Of a DNA stretch of 7,215 nt, positions 5,247 to 7,215 are shown piece by piece (within the stretch, counting starts at the first letter, position 1; every line of letters begins with the position of its first letter). The translations under genes were made by a program, and so were the position numbers. The notes beneath the pieces were generated by a model that searched no databases, was not told the DNA's origin, and saw only the letters and a program-made list of their open reading frames with translations. This DNA is from Rhodospira sp. (GTDB lineage: Bacteria > Pseudomonadota > Alphaproteobacteria > Rhodospirillales > Rhodospirillaceae): the NCBI GenBank assembly GCA_028277295.1, contig JANQGN010000623.1, positions 1-7,215 on the forward strand. Reading direction: 5' to 3'.

Positions 5247-5271
5247 CCCCGCCGCCGAAGGCGCCATCGTG

Positions 5272-7215
5272 TCACACAGGGGCGGCGCGCGGGGCCATGT
5301 CCTCCGTCGCCCCGGCCGCCGACACGTCCTCCGGGCGCACCCGCCGTGCCAGGCCCAGGTCGTCCAGGATCACGTAGACCACCGGCACCAGCACCAGCGC
5401 CAGCACCGTCGCCGAGGTCAGGCCGAAGGCGAGGCTGGTGGCCAGGGGAATCATGATCTGGGCCTGAAGGCTGGTTTCCGCCAGCAGCGGGGTCAGGCCC
5501 ATGATGGTGGTCAACGAGGTGAGCAGGATGGGCCGGAAGCGTTCCCGCGCGGCCTGGGCGGCGGCGTCCGAGGCGGATCCGCCCCTCAGGCGATGCTGCT
5601 TGATGAACATGACCAGCAGGATGGAGTCATTGACCACCACGCCGGCCAGCGACGCCAGGCCGATCATCGATGGCATGGACATCTCCAGGCCCTGGGCCAA
5701 ATGGCCCAGGACGGCGCCGATCAGCGCCATGGGAATGGCCACCATGACGGTGACAGGCTCCACGTAGCTGCGGAACTGGAACGACAGCAGCAGGAACACA
5801 CCCACCAGACCGACCAGCATGTTGCGCCGCATGGTGCCCATGGTCTCGGCCATTTCCGCCGCCTGCCCCTCGAAGTCCGGATGAACGTCGGGGTGGCGGT
5901 CCATGAGGCCGGGCAGGAAGCGGGCGCGGGTGTCGCTGACGATCTGGTCGGCGTTGGCGACGGCGTCGTCCACATCGGCGATCACGGTGATGGTGCGCCA
6001 GCCGTCCACGCGGTTGACCCGTGCCCAGCCGCGCGCGCGCTCGATGATGGCGACGTTGGGCAGCGGGATGGTCTCGCCATGTTCGGTGGTGACCATGAAT
6101 CCGTCCAGGTCGGCCAGGGAGTCCCGGTCGACGCCGGTCAGCCGCACGTCGATCTCGTAAGCCTCGTCGCCCACCTGGATTTCGTCGACGGTGACCCCCT
6201 GGAAGGCGGCGGCGATCTGCTGGGCCACGGTGTCGGCGCGGATACCAAGGGCGCTGGCGCCGTCCCGCAGCCGCAAGCGCGCCTCTGGCTTGCCGGGACG
6301 CATGTCGTCCATGACGTCGTGGACGCCGGCATAGCCCGCCAGCCACTCACGCAGCTCCAGGGACGCCGCCTTGAGCGCCTCCAGGTCATGGCCCCGCAGG
6401 CGGATTTCCAGGTCTTGCCCGGCCGGGCCGATGACCCGTTCGCCGAAGGTGATGGCAATGGCGTCGGGGATTTCGCCCACCGCCGCGCGCCAGGCGGCGG
6501 AGATCGCCGCCGAGGGCATACCGGGCCGCATGTCCGAGTCCACGAGATCGACACTGACCGTGGCCACGTGGGCACCGCTCTCGGAGGCACTGGTGTTGAC
6601 CGCGTGGAGAATCATGATGTTGTGGACCAGGGCGCCACCCGGGGTGTCGGCGTTGCCCTCGGCGATCGCGTGGGCCCGCGCGTCCTCCGGCAGGTCTTCC
6701 GACACGCGCCGGCCGACCGCGTCCATGGCGGCGACCGCGTGGGCGACCACCTCTTCCGTGCGGGCCAGCGGTGTGCCCTGGGGCATGAGGATTTCCGCCT
6801 GGATGGTGGTGCCATCCAGCACCGGGAAGGCCCGGAACTTCACGAGCCCCCCGGCGATCAGCGAAACGGTGCCCAGGAGCATCATCAGCAGCAGGCCCAG
6901 GGTCAGGTAGCGCCAGGCGATGGCCGCGTCCACCAGGCGGCCCACCAGACGCTCGCGCACCCAGGCGAAACCGGCCTCGAATCGCTGCCGCCAGCGGGCG
7001 GGCGGGCGCTCGGCGTGCTTTTCCAGGGAATGCGCCAGGTGGTGCGGCAGGATCAGGAACGCCTCGACCAGGCTGACCACCAGCACCAGCAGCAGCACCA
7101 TGGGCATGGCCCGCAGAATCTGGCCCACGGTCCCCGTCAGGAAGGCCAGGGCGCCAAAAATGCACACCGTGGTCACGAAGGACGAGATCACGCCCGGCAT
7201 GACCTCGCGCGCGCC
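5272..7215 (-). CDS. RND-family efflux permease, C-terminal part (5' end beyond window)
   Basis: Inner-membrane proton-driven exporter, AcrB-like, normally a trimer working with a periplasmic adaptor and outer-membrane channel. The visible 647 residues run in an open frame to the window edge and correspond to roughly the last 60% of a ~1040-residue permease. Counting from the first visible residue, two membrane segments lie at about 12-58, followed by a cytoplasmic amphipathic loop and TM7 near 103-125. The second periplasmic porter/docking half spans about 126-460 with the MPQGTP motif at 144-149. TM8-TM12 follow from about 465, including FQFRSYVEPVTVMVAIP and LASLAGVVVNDSILLVMFIK. At the position of AcrB's TM10 lysine (Lys940) there is Asn529, as in many GVVVNDS-type RND proteins. 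The catalytic TM4 acidic pair lies outside the window. The gene's adaptor is not visible. Substrate cannot be inferred. Confidence 0.93.
   Translation of the reverse strand, partial: GAREVMPGVISSFVTTVCIFGALAFLTGTVGQILRAMPMVLLLVLVVSLVEAFLILPHHLAHSLEKHAERPPARWRQRFEAGFAWVRERLVGRLVDAAIAWRYLTLGLLLMMLLGTVSLIAGGLVKFRAFPVLDGTTIQAEILMPQGTPLARTEEVVAHAVAAMDAVGRRVSEDLPEDARAHAIAEGNADTPGGALVHNIMILHAVNTSASESGAHVATVSVDLVDSDMRPGMPSAAISAAWRAAVGEIPDAIAITFGERVIGPAGQDLEIRLRGHDLEALKAASLELREWLAGYAGVHDVMDDMRPGKPEARLRLRDGASALGIRADTVAQQIAAAFQGVTVDEIQVGDEAYEIDVRLTGVDRDSLADLDGFMVTTEHGETIPLPNVAIIERARGWARVNRVDGWRTITVIADVDDAVANADQIVSDTRARFLPGLMDRHPDVHPDFEGQAAEMAETMGTMRRNMLVGLVGVFLLLSFQFRSYVEPVTVMVAIPMALIGAVLGHLAQGLEMSMPSMIGLASLAGVVVNDSILLVMFIKQHRLRGGSASDAAAQAARERFRPILLTSLTTIMGLTPLLAETSLQAQIMIPLATSLAFGLTSATVLALVLVPVVYVILDDLGLARRVRPEDVSAAGATEDMAPRAAPV

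Noticed and set aside
5247..5271. Bidirectional terminator between the convergent oxidoreductase and RND genes
   Set aside because: The 25-bp gap is GC-rich but has no convincing stem-loop followed by T-rich sequence on either strand.

Overview
The window is GC-rich with high-GC third positions, and its gene families are typical of a Gram-negative proteobacterium (TonB-dependent outer-membrane receptor, RND efflux pump, a Fur-box-like site). An alphaproteobacterium, perhaps Rhodospirillales-like, is my best guess. That rests on general character and not on a marker gene.

Layout from left to right. Positions 1-154 hold no gene I can recognise. A TonB-dependent receptor runs on the minus strand (198-2477) and has a strong hairpin just past its stop codon. 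Upstream of it, also on the minus strand, lies an AraC-family regulator (2634-3746). It has a long leader (3747-3945) with two hairpins and a good Fur-box-like sequence overlapping a plausible promoter. About 220 bases of apparently non-coding DNA follow. Next comes a divergent pair: an HxlR-family regulator (4166-4525, minus) and an MdaB-like NAD(P)H quinone oxidoreductase (4644-5246, plus). The right end is the C-terminal part of an RND efflux permease (5272-7215, minus), convergent with the oxidoreductase and cut by the window edge.

I read two functional modules. The first is an iron-acquisition unit: Fur would repress the AraC-type regulator, which would activate the adjacent receptor. 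This is the logic of PchR-FptA and YbtA-FyuA. The receptor has no N-terminal signalling domain, which fits control by an AraC protein and not by a sigma/anti-sigma pair. The second is an electrophile- or quinone-response unit: an HxlR regulator with two N-terminal cysteines next to a flavin quinone reductase. The RND pump lies next to it and may belong to the same detoxification theme, but nothing in the sequence ties their regulation together.

The families themselves are familiar. The unusual material is in the DNA between and at the ends of the genes: a 12-bp in-frame tandem repeat that lengthens the n-region of the receptor signal peptide, a related hairpin element (25 of 29 bases shared) at both outer edges of the regulator-receptor unit, nested inverted repeats abutting the receptor start codon, and a near-perfect 40-bp hairpin in the regulator leader.
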